A DNA stretch of 64,000 nucleotides from Haloglycomyces albus DSM 45210 (GCF_000527155.1 NZ_AZUQ01000001.1:2924296-2988295); one strand, 5' to 3'. Positions 26,365 through 36,217 are shown, counted from the stretch's first letter. Translations and numbers: made by a program. The notes: generated from the sequence alone by a model not told the origin.

Positions 26365-27771
26365 CTAGCCGATGACGCTGGTGACCTCCCATGGCGGGTT
26401 GAGGTTCGATACATCCTGGGAACGGTCGAGGTCGAGGCGCGCCATACCTGTTTCGGTGTTCATCTCGATGACGGTCAGTTCATTCTGGCTAATGTGATAC
26501 CGAAAGGCGGCTTGACCCGGCTCGGTTGGTTCGTCACCCTGTATTGGATATTCGACGACGTAGACCGGTTCGCCCTCCTGCTCGTATTCGCGGAGCACAA
26601 CGCCATGCTCGACCAGTCGCTCCGGATCGTCCGGGGAGTCGGCGGCCATGTCGAGAAGGCGATACAGCAATGCCTCCACCGGACCGAACTCGGCCTGAGC
26701 CTCATCACTTCCGGCGGCGATCGTTTGCCAGTCCGACGCGGGAACCGGGAAGGCGAGCGAATCGGAACCGTGCTTGCGAGTGGTGAATCCGCCCGGTTTG
26801 ACGATTTCGAGTCGATGGCCGTCGCCGTCCGAGACAGCGGAGTAGGCGGTCATATTTCCCCAGTTGATCTGCCCTTTTCCGGTGAGAAGCTCGCCGGTGG
26901 GCTGGGGGACGGTGAATTCGAAACCGGCGGTCGACCAGCGGTTCGACGAACGAATCTGAGACACGGTCGTGGCCAGCTCCTCGTCCATGGATTGGGCTTC
27001 GCCCGCCGGGCCGCCAAGAAGATCGATCGGTACCAATTCCGCAGAGTCGACTGTCTTTTCAAGGAGGAAATCGATTCGGGCGTTCTCCTCGAAGCCGAGG
27101 TTGACTTCAAAGCGCCGCAGTTGTCCCGACCCGTCCACCGAATAACGTGCGTCGGGAACGCCCATCTGGGTATCGCCCTCCACCATGATCGGAGCCTGGA
27201 AGACGTCGACGTCGACCCCGTCTATGGCCTCAGTGCCCTGCCAAGTGGCCTCCTGCTGTAGAAAGACCGGGTTGTCCTCTTCAGTCGCCGTCAAGGTGAA
27301 CAGGGATGAAATCAGGACGTCGAGGTCGGTTTCGGTACGGGTCAAGCCGTAATTGTCTCCCGGCAGGATCGGGCGCACACCCCACCCCTCCTGTGAGACG
27401 GCCGCCCGTTCGAAGGCCTCGTGATCGGGACCGTGTGCGACGAGACCGGGTATGGCCTGCAGGAGTCGGGTGTCTCCGTCAAAGTCGTAGCGGGAATAAA
27501 TGAAGGGGACGGTCCAGTCCACGTAGCCGTCGAGGATGATTTCCTTTTCGGGCGTCGGCACCTTCATTCGGAAGGCCATGGGTTCGGACCCGTGGTTATT
27601 CGTACGAACCTGACTCAACAACTGGGCTTCCTCGGTGGTGATGTCGCGAGCGGCCTCGTCCTCCGAACCCCCGGTATAGAGAAATATCAAACCGGCGGCG
27701 GCCATGAAGGCGGCGATGAGCATGAGGCCGATGTACTTGCCTTGCCTGTTATGCGAATTATCGTTACTCAC
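26365..27771 (-). CDS. Membrane-anchored protein with a duplicated LppX/LprG-like domain
   Basis: 468 residues. A basic N-terminus and one hydrophobic helix (about 13-32, YIGLMLIAAFMAAAGLIFLY) form a signal anchor with no lipobox Cys. The exported part is a tandem repeat: LLSQVRTNNHGSEPMAFRMKVP...GYVDW at about 46-85 matches TVSQIRSSNRWSTAGFEFTVP...GQINW at about 265-310. Each unit is rich in alternating hydrophobic strands, reminiscent of the LppX/LprG lipid-carrier fold, though I cannot prove this. Function unknown. It is divergent from uvrB. Confidence 0.6.
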   Translation of the reverse strand: MSNDNSHNRQGKYIGLMLIAAFMAAAGLIFLYTGGSEDEAARDITTEEAQLLSQVRTNNHGSEPMAFRMKVPTPEKEIILDGYVDWTVPFIYSRYDFDGDTRLLQAIPGLVAHGPDHEAFERAAVSQEGWGVRPILPGDNYGLTRTETDLDVLISSLFTLTATEEDNPVFLQQEATWQGTEAIDGVDVDVFQAPIMVEGDTQMGVPDARYSVDGSGQLRRFEVNLGFEENARIDFLLEKTVDSAELVPIDLLGGPAGEAQSMDEELATTVSQIRSSNRWSTAGFEFTVPQPTGELLTGKGQINWGNMTAYSAVSDGDGHRLEIVKPGGFTTRKHGSDSLAFPVPASDWQTIAAGSDEAQAEFGPVEALLYRLLDMAADSPDDPERLVEHGVVLREYEQEGEPVYVVEYPIQGDEPTEPGQAAFRYHISQNELTVIEMNTETGMARLDLDRSQDVSNLNPPWEVTSVIG

Positions 27772-27913
27772 AAAGAGATTAACGATTCAGGCGCAGGTGG
27801 GTGGCGCGTAGGGCGTGAATCACTACGTGATGTCGGCATTGGGGTGGGTTCGGACCGCCGACTTGATACCCCGTGGCATGGAAAATGTCGGAGGCGGTGG
27901 CTAAGGTGGGATC

Positions 27914-29974
27914 GTGGCTTTTGACATTCCGCGGGCCGACGGCCGATTCGAAGTTATCAGTGATTACGAACCTTCCGGTGATCAACCGAACGCCATCGCC
28001 GGGCTGAACGAGCGAGTGCAACGCGGAGATCGCGACACCGTGCTGTTGGGTGCGACGGGTACCGGTAAATCCGCCACGGCCGCCTGGTTGATCGAAAAGC
28101 TGCAGCGTCCGGCTCTGATCATGGCCCATAACAAGACCTTGGCCGCTCAGTTGGCCAAGGAATTCCGGGAGCTGCTTCCCAATAACGCCGTCGAATATTA
28201 CGTATCCTATTACGACTACTATCAGCCCGAAGCCTATGTCGCTCAAACCGACACCTTTATCGAAAAGGACGCTTCCATCAATGAAGAGGTGGAACGTCTG
28301 CGGCATCGTACTACCTATTCTCTATTGACCAGGCGCGATGTTGTAGTGGTCGCGACCGTTTCGGCGATTTACGGTCTCGCGACCCCGGTGGAGTATTTGC
28401 GTTCGGCCATTGAGCTTGAAGTCGGTCAAGAATGGGAACGTGACCGGCTCTTGCGTCGATTGGTCGACATTCAATACGCCCGAAACGACATTAACCTGGT
28501 AAAAGGCAACTTTCGGGTTCGTGGTGACACCATTGAGCTGATCCCCGCGTATGAAGAGCTCGCGATTCGGATTGAAATGTTCGGCGACGAGATCGATCAG
28601 CTGTCGTATGTGCATCCCATGACCGGCGAAGAGGTTCGTCGCGTCGATCAGGTTCTGGTGTTTCCCGGTTCGCAGTACGCCATCGGCCAAGAACGTTTGA
28701 AAGGCGCGATCGGCGGCATCGAATCCGAATTGGAAGAGCGTCTGACGGAATTCGAAGGTCAGGGAAAACTCTTGGAGGCGCAGCGTCTCCGGATGCGGAC
28801 GACCTTTGATTTGGAGAATCTGAAGCAGACCGGCTCCACCGGCGGTATTGAGAACTACTCGCGCCATATGGACGGGCGCGAGGCAGGATCACCTCCGCAT
28901 ACGCTATTGGACTATTTCCCCAGCGATTTCATCACCGTCATCGACGAATCGCACGTCACCGTGCCTCAGATCGGAGGCATGTACGAAGGTGATGCGTCAC
29001 GGAAGCGGAACCTCATCGACCACGGCTTCCGTCTTCCCAGCGCCGCCGACAACCGACCGCTGACCTTCCCGGAGTTTCGCGAACGAGTCGGTCAGAGCGT
29101 TTATATGTCGGCGACCCCAGGATCCTGGGAGATGGAGCAGGCCGATGGAGAATTCGTAGAACAGGTCATTCGTCCCACAGGCCTGGTGGATCCGCATGTG
29201 GAAATCCGTCCCACGAAAGGCCAGATCGATGATCTGATGGCGGAGATTCGCGAGCGTACCGCCCGCAACGAACGAATTCTTGTCACCACCTTGACCAAGA
29301 AGATGGCCGAGGACTTGACCGATTACTTGCTGGACAATGGGATCAAGGTGGAGTACCTGCATTCCGAGGTGGACACCCTGCGGCGAGTGGAACTGTTGAA
29401 AGAGCTGCGACGCGGTGATTTCGACGTCCTGGTCGGTATCAACCTACTTCGTGAAGGGCTGGACCTTCCTGAGGTGTCGCTTGTCGGGATTTTGGACGCC
29501 GACAAGGAGGGATTCCTGCGGTCGTCCACGTCATTGATTCAGACGATCGGGCGTGCGGCCCGTAACGTCTCCGGAGCGGTGATCATGTACGCCGACAATA
29601 TGACCGACTCGATGACCCATGCGGTCGAGGAGACGGAGCGACGGCGCGCCAAACAGATCGCCTACAACACGGAACACGGCATCGATCCGACGCCTCTGCG
29701 AAAACGGATTGGGGATATCGTCGACGACCTGTACGCCGAAGCGGAGGACACCGAGCAGCTGGAGGCTTCGGAACGGCCGAAGGCCAAACAGCGCAAGTCA
29801 CAGCCGGGTGACCCGGCAGGTCTGCGCAACGAGATCGTGGAACAGATTTCCGAACGCAATGAACAGATGATGGACGCGGCTCGGGAGCTACGATTCGAAT
29901 TGGCAGCGGCCTATCGTGATGAGATTGCCGATTTGAAGCGTGAACTGCGGGAAATCGATAATGCGGAAGGCTGA
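27914..29974 (+). CDS. uvrB: UvrABC system protein B
   Basis: 686 residues. Walker [15 protein letters not shown] at residues 45-58, the damage-probing beta-hairpin [15 protein letters not shown], helicase motifs through [15 protein letters not shown], and the C-terminal UVR motif that binds UvrC ([27 protein letters not shown]). It verifies damage in nucleotide excision repair. GTG start six bases after TAAGGT (27902-27907). A GC-rich hairpin follows at 30014-30040. Confidence 0.97.
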   Translation: MAFDIPRADGRFEVISDYEPSGDQPNAIAGLNERVQRGDRDTVLLGATGTGKSATAAWLIEKLQRPALIMAHNKTLAAQLAKEFRELLPNNAVEYYVSYYDYYQPEAYVAQTDTFIEKDASINEEVERLRHRTTYSLLTRRDVVVVATVSAIYGLATPVEYLRSAIELEVGQEWERDRLLRRLVDIQYARNDINLVKGNFRVRGDTIELIPAYEELAIRIEMFGDEIDQLSYVHPMTGEEVRRVDQVLVFPGSQYAIGQERLKGAIGGIESELEERLTEFEGQGKLLEAQRLRMRTTFDLENLKQTGSTGGIENYSRHMDGREAGSPPHTLLDYFPSDFITVIDESHVTVPQIGGMYEGDASRKRNLIDHGFRLPSAADNRPLTFPEFRERVGQSVYMSATPGSWEMEQADGEFVEQVIRPTGLVDPHVEIRPTKGQIDDLMAEIRERTARNERILVTTLTKKMAEDLTDYLLDNGIKVEYLHSEVDTLRRVELLKELRRGDFDVLVGINLLREGLDLPEVSLVGILDADKEGFLRSSTSLIQTIGRAARNVSGAVIMYADNMTDSMTHAVEETERRRAKQIAYNTEHGIDPTPLRKRIGDIVDDLYAEAEDTEQLEASERPKAKQRKSQPGDPAGLRNEIVEQISERNEQMMDAARELRFELAAAYRDEIADLKRELREIDNAEG

Positions 29975-30013
29975 CGACCGGTCGACACGGTCGGGTCGGT
30001 GAGAGGAGACGGT

Positions 30014-30040
30014 GCCGGGAGGCGGGACGGCTCTCCCGGC
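30014..30040 (+). terminator. GC-rich hairpin after uvrB
   Basis: Arms GCCGGGAG and CTCCCGGC (8 bp) with an 11-base loop, 40 bases after the uvrB stop and upstream of the convergent ABM gene. It lacks a T-run; a U-poor terminator is the likely role. Confidence 0.5.
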
Positions 30041-30125
30041 TGTTGCCGGAGGTAAGCGCTTCGCTTGGTCTCCGTTGCGTCGGATCAACCCACGGCTGTA
30101 GCCGAGGTGCGGAGATCACGACGGC

Positions 30126-30416
30126 TCAGTCGATATCGGAGAGGTGCTCCACCTTCGGTGCCTCGGCAAAGTAGCCGCCGATGGCCTCACGCCAGGCGTC
30201 AAAGCGTTCGGTCTGACGAAATCCTTGATCATGGGCTTCGATCGAATCCCATTCGATGAGCAGTACGAACCGCGAGGGCGATTCCACACTGCGGGTCATA
30301 CGCATGTTCCGTAGGCCGGGTGATTGAGCGACGTTATGCCGGGCCTCCCGATAGGCGGAGAGGAATTCGTCCTCTTGTCCGGGGGTAATGTGAATGTCTG
30401 CGATTTCAGTGACCAT
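30126..30416 (-). CDS. Antibiotic biosynthesis monooxygenase (ABM) domain protein
   Basis: 96 residues, a single dimeric ferredoxin-like ABM domain: ADIHITPGQEDEFLSAYREARHNVAQSPG, then RFVLLIEWDSIEAHDQGFRQTERFDAW. Such small proteins include cofactor-free quinol oxygenases, heme-degrading enzymes and many of unknown role. No partner gene gives a clue here. GGGG lies just before the ATG. Convergent with uvrB. Confidence 0.75.
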   Translation of the reverse strand: MVTEIADIHITPGQEDEFLSAYREARHNVAQSPGLRNMRMTRSVESPSRFVLLIEWDSIEAHDQGFRQTERFDAWREAIGGYFAEAPKVEHLSDID

Positions 30417-30516
30417 TACCCCAGCGTGTCATGGTTTTTCGTGGTTTCTCATCGTCCACACGATTGATGAGATAACGGTCATATTCACGACGGTACACTT
30501 TCCCCTGAATATGAGG

Positions 30517-30522
30517 CATAAT
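30517..30522 (+). promoter_or_regulatory. Candidate -10 box upstream of the yybP-ykoY riboswitch
   Basis: CATAAT sits about 28 bases before the conserved start of the riboswitch, so transcription would begin just in front of it. A clear -35 hexamer is not seen 17 bases upstream. Confidence 0.35.
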
Positions 30523-30550
30523 CAGAGATGATCAACCAAGATCGTACATA

Positions 30551-30652
30551 TGGGGAGTATCCCGCAGCTCAGATGCTGTTAGCGTTGCCGTCAATACACG
30601 GGGCCGCCTACCGGCCTCCGGTCACGCTGACCCTTTAGGGTTGGGAGAGACC
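30551..30652 (+). ncRNA. yybP-ykoY (Mn2+) riboswitch
   Basis: The leader of the TerC-family gene carries the conserved elements in order: GGGGAGTA at 30552-30559, GCCGTCAATACACG at about 30587-30600, CACGCTGACCC at about 30623-30633, and GGGAGAGACC at 30643-30652. These form the two coaxial arms that clamp Mn2+ in known members. The element usually controls Mn2+ exporters and TerC/Alx proteins, which fits the gene downstream. The covariance match was not computed, but the sequence signature is strong. Confidence 0.85.
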
Positions 30653-30722
30653 ATGAGATACTGTGAGCCGTTTCCGTGATTGCGGAATCATCGTGCTCCC
30701 TATCGAGCTGAAAGGCATAGCG

Positions 30723-31769
30723 TTGGATCTCCCACTGTGGGCTTGGCTTGTCACCGTCGTTGGCTTCAGTATTGTCATCGTGGCCGACCTCATTTATTCG
30801 GTGCGCAATCCTCATCGTCCGTCATTTAAAGAATCCGCCACGTGGTCGCTTATCTATTTCCTGTCCGCGATCGCGTTTACCGGGGTCATATTCGCACTCG
30901 AAGGAATGACCTATTCGGGGGAATTCCTGGCCGGTTTCCTCACCGAAAAGGCCCTATCGGTCGACAATCTGTTTGTCTTCCTGTTGATCCTGACCGCGTT
31001 TAAGGTTCCCGATCGATTCCAGTCCCGGGTACTGCTGATCGGTATCGTCATCTCCATTGTGTTGCGCGCCGTTTTCATTGCCGTCGGTGCCGCCTTGATT
31101 TCTCAGTTCAGCTGGGTGTTCTTCATCTTCGGAGCGATCTTGATCTGGACTGCGATTCAGATGATTCAAAGTGATGACGATCATACCGAGGAGTATAAGC
31201 CCAACCGTATGACCGTCTTCCTGAAGCGTCACATGCGTTTTTCCGATGAGTACGATGGCGGAAAACTGTTTACCTCGATCGACGGTCTACGGCATGCCAC
31301 CCCCATGTTGTTGGTGATCATCGCGGTCGGTTCCACTGATGTGTTGTTCGCTCTCGACTCGATTCCCGCCATCTTCGGTTTGACCAAGGAACCCTACATC
31401 GTCTTCACCGCTACGGTGTTCGCACTGATGGGTTTGCGCCAGCTGTACTTCCTTTTGGCAGGTCTGCTGCAGAAGTTGCATTACCTCGGTCTGGGGCTGT
31501 CGATCATCCTCGGTTGGATCGGGGTCAAACTGATTCTCACCGGGCTGCATGAGAACCACCTGAGTTGGATCAACGATGGTGAACCGGTTCCGGTGCCGGT
31601 CATTCCCACGAGTCTGTCCTTGGGCTTCATCGTGGCGGTCCTGGGCATCGTGATCGCGGTCAACTGGTTCATGCTGCGTCGCGAAGGAAAGACGTGGAGT
31701 GAGCTGATGTCAGAAGATCCGCTTGACCAGCCCCAGCAGAGTGATTCGGGGCTGACGCGTAAAGAATAA
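30723..31769 (+). CDS. TerC/Alx-family integral membrane protein (probable Mn exporter)
   Basis: 348 residues from a TTG at 30723 (then DLPLWAWLVTV), chosen because GAAAGG lies seven bases upstream and family members begin M-D-x-P-x-W; an in-frame GTG at 30663 would start inside the riboswitch platform. Seven to nine membrane helices, with acidic family motifs (GFLTEKALSVDNLFVFLLI, GSTDVLFALDSIPAIFG). Alx/TerC proteins export Mn2+ or act in metal loading of secreted proteins. The upstream Mn2+ riboswitch supports a manganese role. Confidence 0.88.
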   Translation: MDLPLWAWLVTVVGFSIVIVADLIYSVRNPHRPSFKESATWSLIYFLSAIAFTGVIFALEGMTYSGEFLAGFLTEKALSVDNLFVFLLILTAFKVPDRFQSRVLLIGIVISIVLRAVFIAVGAALISQFSWVFFIFGAILIWTAIQMIQSDDDHTEEYKPNRMTVFLKRHMRFSDEYDGGKLFTSIDGLRHATPMLLVIIAVGSTDVLFALDSIPAIFGLTKEPYIVFTATVFALMGLRQLYFLLAGLLQKLHYLGLGLSIILGWIGVKLILTGLHENHLSWINDGEPVPVPVIPTSLSLGFIVAVLGIVIAVNWFMLRREGKTWSELMSEDPLDQPQQSDSGLTRKE

Positions 31770-31859
31770 TGCGTGACCGTTACGGGAAATTCGTTGCCGG
31801 TCGTTCGGGCCCGAAGAGGGTGTGAACGACCGGGCCGTGGAGGCCCGTACGCGGTTCGT

Positions 31860-32762
31860 CTAATCGAACTCCAAGGGACGGCATACCTGTGGTTCCGCGA
31901 TGTCGTCGAAGGGGACGATGACGACCTCCCCGGCGTCGGGAGAGGCGTATACCACGTGGAGTGGCTCATTACCGCCGATGTCCACGGCCATCGCCACCTC
32001 TTCCTCGGGGTTTTTGAAGAAGACCACGTCACCCGGTCGGGTGGAGGCCACGTCGACCTGTGGGGCGATTTCGTCCTGCCAGCGAGGGTAACGGGGGAGG
32101 GGGAGGCCGAACTGCCGGAAGGTCATCCACAGGAGAGCACCGGAATCCAGGCCGTAGGCACTGACCCCGCCACGAACGTACGGCAGACCTACCAGCTGTA
32201 GCGCCGGAGCCGAGATTTCGAGCGACCCGGCGACGGGCATGACCGTATCGGTCGGTTCCGGCTTCAAGTCGCGCTCTGGAACCCAACCGGGTTGATTCGG
32301 CCCGGGAAGTGAGACGGGGACCCAGCCGCGATAGGCACCGCCGACCACTCGTAGCCTGGTGGACATACTGACTCCGGGCATGATGACGTCCCCACCCGGT
32401 TCATCGCGAATCGCGGTAGCGGTGGAGGACACTAGAAACGGCTGATAGTCTCCGTCCGACTGCACCATTGTGGTCAACTGTTCGGAGGGGACCCAACCTG
32501 TCACTTCCAGAACCGGATCGTTGACCTGCACTGCGCCGGATTCTTCTGCGAGGACATGCACGACGCTTCCCAACAGCAGTTGCGTCACAATGCGATCATC
32601 GGAATCATGACGTTGGTGTGGAGAAAGACCGGCCACCCAGTCCCGTAGCGCTACCGGTACACCGACGGCCAAGCGGTCGTCATCGCTCCACACATGCGGC
32701 TGTGTCCACAGCGTCGCACTGGATACGGTGATGACAGCAGGTGAGAAAGACGTCGATGTCAC
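31860..32762 (-). CDS. NlpC/P60-like protein with SH3 segments, catalytic residues missing
   Basis: 300 residues from the GTG at 32762 (AGAGAG eight bases upstream; start VTSTSFSPAVITVSSATLWTQP matches the family). Two bacterial SH3-like segments (about 45-110 and 115-180) precede an NlpC/P60 domain. At the active site the usual D-C-S-G-L is replaced by DSGAL in SAYGLDSGALLWMTF, so the nucleophile Cys is absent. The usual His (HHVGF-like) is replaced in EEVAMAVDI. Hydrolase activity is therefore unlikely; a binding or scaffold role on peptidoglycan is possible. No signal peptide is evident. Divergent from the RNB gene. Confidence 0.75.
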   Translation of the reverse strand: MTSTSFSPAVITVSSATLWTQPHVWSDDDRLAVGVPVALRDWVAGLSPHQRHDSDDRIVTQLLLGSVVHVLAEESGAVQVNDPVLEVTGWVPSEQLTTMVQSDGDYQPFLVSSTATAIRDEPGGDVIMPGVSMSTRLRVVGGAYRGWVPVSLPGPNQPGWVPERDLKPEPTDTVMPVAGSLEISAPALQLVGLPYVRGGVSAYGLDSGALLWMTFRQFGLPLPRYPRWQDEIAPQVDVASTRPGDVVFFKNPEEEVAMAVDIGGNEPLHVVYASPDAGEVVIVPFDDIAEPQVCRPLEFD

Positions 32763-33072
32763 GTGTGGATCTCTCTTGTTGAACGGTGATTGGTTGTGCC
32801 GATGTGGTTGCCCGACATGGTCTGCCTCGGAGTCGAAGAATGACTCTCCAACAATGTAGCAAGTGACACGAGAATCGCACAGTGGGTCCCAGGCTGGGAT
32901 CAGCTCCACATAATGCCCGAAAGTGGACAAAGAAGCGTTTTGGAAACCGTGCTGTGTGGGGGACACTGCGACACCTATGGCAATCGTGACTTGACAAGTA
33001 GTATGGATCGCGCCGTCGCAGTGTGAGGTTAGGGCATCGGGATGACAGTGGTGAACAACGGGAGGTACGACA
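32763..33072. other. 310-base divergent intergenic region, no gene seen
   Basis: Holds the start regions of the NlpC-like gene (minus) and the RNB nuclease (plus). A TTGACA hexamer is at 32991-32996 on the plus strand, but no good -10 follows at the right distance. GGGAGG at 33060-33065 is the Shine-Dalgarno of the RNB gene. The minus-strand frame that stays open here lacks protein-like composition. Confidence 0.5.
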
Positions 33073-34953
33073 GTGGACAATGCCGCGCACCAGGGCATCA
33101 TGATCGATTCGGAGGACACGACCGACCGCGACGATGCCATCTGGATTAGTTGGGACGGCGACGAGGTCGAAGCGTGGGTCCACATCACCGCGGCGGCCGA
33201 TCACATCCCCTGGGGCAGTCGTCTGGACGAACGTTCCCGCCACCGCATGCACACCCAATACCGTCGGGACCACCATCGTTCCATGCTGCCACGCGCATTG
33301 GAAGAGCAGGTCAGCCTGTGTGGAAACGTTGATCGGGAACAACCGACCCTAGTGGTTCGGGTTCGTCTCAACAACGCCGGGGAGGTGCTGGGCACCAATG
33401 TGGAACGAGGATATCTCTCCACCGCCTGGGCACTCAGTCACCGGGAAGCCGGTCACGTTCTCGACGATGCAAACCACCCCTTGTTCGAACAGATGGCGGC
33501 CGCCGATCGGCTCGCGCGCACACTGTTGGAACAGCGCCGGGCGAACGGCGCCTTGGCGTTCTACGATTTGACGTCCGGGTTCGCGACCGACGAAGACGGC
33601 CAGCTGATTCGCATCCGTGAGCACAGTCGCAACAGCGGTTACGTCATCGTCCAGGAGTTCATGATCCTGGCAAATCACCAACTGGCGGCCTGGGCGATTG
33701 AACAGGACCTGCCGATTCTCTTCCGTAACCACAAAATGTCATTGATGGCGGGATCGAGTTACGATCTTCGTGACGAGCTCGAACAAGTCGCCATCACCGG
33801 TGACGTCACCGCCTACAACCTGCTTCGTAGTCGCCTGCGAGTCGTGGCGCGTACCGCCACCTATGATGCCGTCCTCGGAGGTCATCATGGACTGCAGCTC
33901 CCGTATTACACTCACGCCACGAGCCCGATCCGGCGATATCCCGACCTGGTCAACCAACACATCGTCTTCGACCATCTCGATCAACGACCCGGGTTTTACT
34001 CCTTCGAACAGCTTCGCGCCGTCGCGAGCGACCTGAACGAGCGCCTCGCCGCCGAACGTGAGGCCAAAGCCGATCACTTCCGCAGCGAGGCACGTAAGCG
34101 GGCCGGAGATCGCCTGGAACGCGGTGATTATGCCGGTTTGGAAAACGGAGAGTTCGGCCAGGTTCTACGAATGGCACTGCACGGGGACGGCATTCCCGAC
34201 GCGCTCATCGATGATGCCGCCCGGCGTTTCCGGGAAGGACAACTTGAACTTCGTGATATGGCCGAGGTGTACTTCCACGACCGAGCCGAGCTCAAGCGCC
34301 TCCGCAACGACATTCATCGAACCTTGGCCGCTGAACCGCACCGCGCCCCTACCATCCTGAACTGGTATCTGCAGGAACAACATCAGGGTCCTGTCCAGCC
34401 CGGTGACCTGGAGTGGACCGAACAGAGTTATTTGCAGGGGAACACACCCGTGCACGAGGCCGTCGTTACCGTCCGCCTGACCGACGCACACCGCCGTTCG
34501 CCGCAGCGACTCCAGCCGTCCAAGAAAGAGGCCCGTTCGCAGGCGATCCTCGCCCTGCTTTCGGACCTGACGGGACTGGCTGACCTGTCGTACAACTGGG
34601 AACCAGAGGCGATGGAACGCCCCGAACCCACCTTCAAACCACTGCCGGAAGGACTCGATCCGGTTCAGATCGCGACGATTTACGCCGCCCGCCATTATGT
34701 GAGTCAACTGCACTTTCATTTCTCGCCCCCACACCAGACCCCGGCTGACCGAAGTTTCTCCTGCACGGCGACGGCGGTGTCCAACGACGATCGACAGGCC
34801 TTGGAGGGGCACGGCGAAGCCAATACAAAGAAGCTCGCCAAGAAGATCGCCGCCCAAGCCCTCAACGGTCGCATTGAACAGCATTACGGGTTGTCAGAGA
34901 CTACATATCACCCCACGGCAACGACGGAATCGACAAGCGATAGGGCACAATAG
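33073..34953 (+). CDS. RNB-domain ribonuclease with tandem dsRBD-like C-terminus
   Basis: 626 residues. It starts directly with the RNB catalytic motif (IDSEDTTDRDDAIW, Asp12-Asp21) and keeps the later signature ATSPIRRYPDLVNQH. The N-terminal cold-shock and C-terminal S1 domains of RNase II/R are absent. Instead residues about 415-505 (LNWYLQEQHQ ... SKKEARSQAILALLSDL) and 530-610 (ATIYAARHYV ... NTKKLAKKIAAQAL) each follow the double-stranded-RNA-binding pattern: helix, three strands, and a K-K-x-A-x-x-x-A helix. Predicted 3'-5' exonuclease that engages structured RNA. GTG start, GGGAGG upstream; tyrS follows four bases later. Confidence 0.8.
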   Translation: MDNAAHQGIMIDSEDTTDRDDAIWISWDGDEVEAWVHITAAADHIPWGSRLDERSRHRMHTQYRRDHHRSMLPRALEEQVSLCGNVDREQPTLVVRVRLNNAGEVLGTNVERGYLSTAWALSHREAGHVLDDANHPLFEQMAAADRLARTLLEQRRANGALAFYDLTSGFATDEDGQLIRIREHSRNSGYVIVQEFMILANHQLAAWAIEQDLPILFRNHKMSLMAGSSYDLRDELEQVAITGDVTAYNLLRSRLRVVARTATYDAVLGGHHGLQLPYYTHATSPIRRYPDLVNQHIVFDHLDQRPGFYSFEQLRAVASDLNERLAAEREAKADHFRSEARKRAGDRLERGDYAGLENGEFGQVLRMALHGDGIPDALIDDAARRFREGQLELRDMAEVYFHDRAELKRLRNDIHRTLAAEPHRAPTILNWYLQEQHQGPVQPGDLEWTEQSYLQGNTPVHEAVVTVRLTDAHRRSPQRLQPSKKEARSQAILALLSDLTGLADLSYNWEPEAMERPEPTFKPLPEGLDPVQIATIYAARHYVSQLHFHFSPPHQTPADRSFSCTATAVSNDDRQALEGHGEANTKKLAKKIAAQALNGRIEQHYGLSETTYHPTATTESTSDRAQ

Positions 34954-34957
34954 AGCC

Positions 34958-36217
34958 GTGCATATTCTCGACGATCTCAGCTGGCGTGGACTGATCCAAG
35001 ACTCGACCGATCTGGAGGCGTTGCGCAGTGCAATCGACTCTGGACAGGTATCTTTTTACGTCGGATTCGACCCGACGGCGGAGTCTCTGCACGTCGGGCA
35101 CCTCACGCAGGTTCTCACCGCTCGTCGACTGCAGCAGGCGGGCCTGCGTCCCTATCTGCTGGTAGGTGGCGCCACCGGTCAGATCGGAGATCCTCGTGAG
35201 GCCAGTGAACGCAGCCTGAACCCCCCGGACGTCGTATCGGGGTGGGTCAAGAAGATCCAGTCTCAACTTGAGCCGTTTATGAACTTCACAGGTGACGATC
35301 ACGCCATCATGGTCAACAACCTCGACTGGACCGGTGAACTCGACGTGGTCTCCTTCCTGCGCGATGTGGGCAAACACTTTCCCGTATCGAAGATGATCAA
35401 CCGGGAGGTCGTCAAGGCCCGCCTGGAATCGGGTATTTCCTTCACCGAATTCGCCTACCAGCTTCTGCAGTCCAACGACTACTACACGCTGTACCACAAG
35501 CACGGCGTCAACCTGCAATTCGGTGGCTCCGACCAGTGGGGGAACATCACCGCCGGCGTGGACTACATTCGGCGCCGCACCGGTGAGCACGCGCACGCCT
35601 TCGTCACCCCCTTGGTGGTCAAGGCCGACGGAAGTAAATTCGGCAAAACCGAAGGTGGCGCGGTATGGTTGAACGCCGATCTCACCAGTCCGTACGCCTT
35701 CTACCAATTCTGGATCAATGCCGACGACCGCGATATCGTGACCTACCTCAAGTACTTTTCCTTTAAGAGTCATGAGGAGATCGACGAACTTGCCCAGGCT
35801 ACCGCTGAAAAGCCGGCGGCTCGCCTAGCGCAACGGGCGCTCGCGGAAGAATTGACCACACTGCTGCACGGGGCCGAGGAATGCGCCAATGTGCAAAGGG
35901 CCTCGAAAGCCTTGTTCGGTCGCGGTGATCTGAACGAGTTGCCCGAAGCGACGTTGCGAGCGGCGTTGAGCGAAGCCGGTTTGGCGTCCGTGAGCGATCG
36001 TGAAACGCCGATGGCACACCTGTTGAAGGAAGCCGGAGTGGTGGCATCGATGGGAGAGGCACGACGGGCCGCCAAGGAAGGCGGCATCTACCTCAACAAT
36101 GAACGGGTCACCGATATCCATCAGCCGATTGAATCCGAGCAGTTGTTGCACGGTCGGTACGCCGTACTGCGGCGAGGAAAAAAGACCATTGGCGGGGCGG
36201 AGATTCACTCACAATAG
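34958..36217 (+). CDS. tyrS: Tyrosyl-tRNA synthetase
   Basis: 419 residues from the GTG at 34958 (CACAAT six bases upstream); a longer frame begins inside the RNB gene and is rejected. HIGH-type motif HVGHLTQV, tyrosine pocket YQLLQSNDYYTL and GGSDQWGNI, KMSKS-type KFGKTEGGA, and a C-terminal S4 tRNA-binding domain (GVVASMGEARRAAKEGGIYLNNERV). It charges tRNA-Tyr in the cytoplasm. Confidence 0.97.
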   Translation: MHILDDLSWRGLIQDSTDLEALRSAIDSGQVSFYVGFDPTAESLHVGHLTQVLTARRLQQAGLRPYLLVGGATGQIGDPREASERSLNPPDVVSGWVKKIQSQLEPFMNFTGDDHAIMVNNLDWTGELDVVSFLRDVGKHFPVSKMINREVVKARLESGISFTEFAYQLLQSNDYYTLYHKHGVNLQFGGSDQWGNITAGVDYIRRRTGEHAHAFVTPLVVKADGSKFGKTEGGAVWLNADLTSPYAFYQFWINADDRDIVTYLKYFSFKSHEEIDELAQATAEKPAARLAQRALAEELTTLLHGAEECANVQRASKALFGRGDLNELPEATLRAALSEAGLASVSDRETPMAHLLKEAGVVASMGEARRAAKEGGIYLNNERVTDIHQPIESEQLLHGRYAVLRRGKKTIGGAEIHSQ

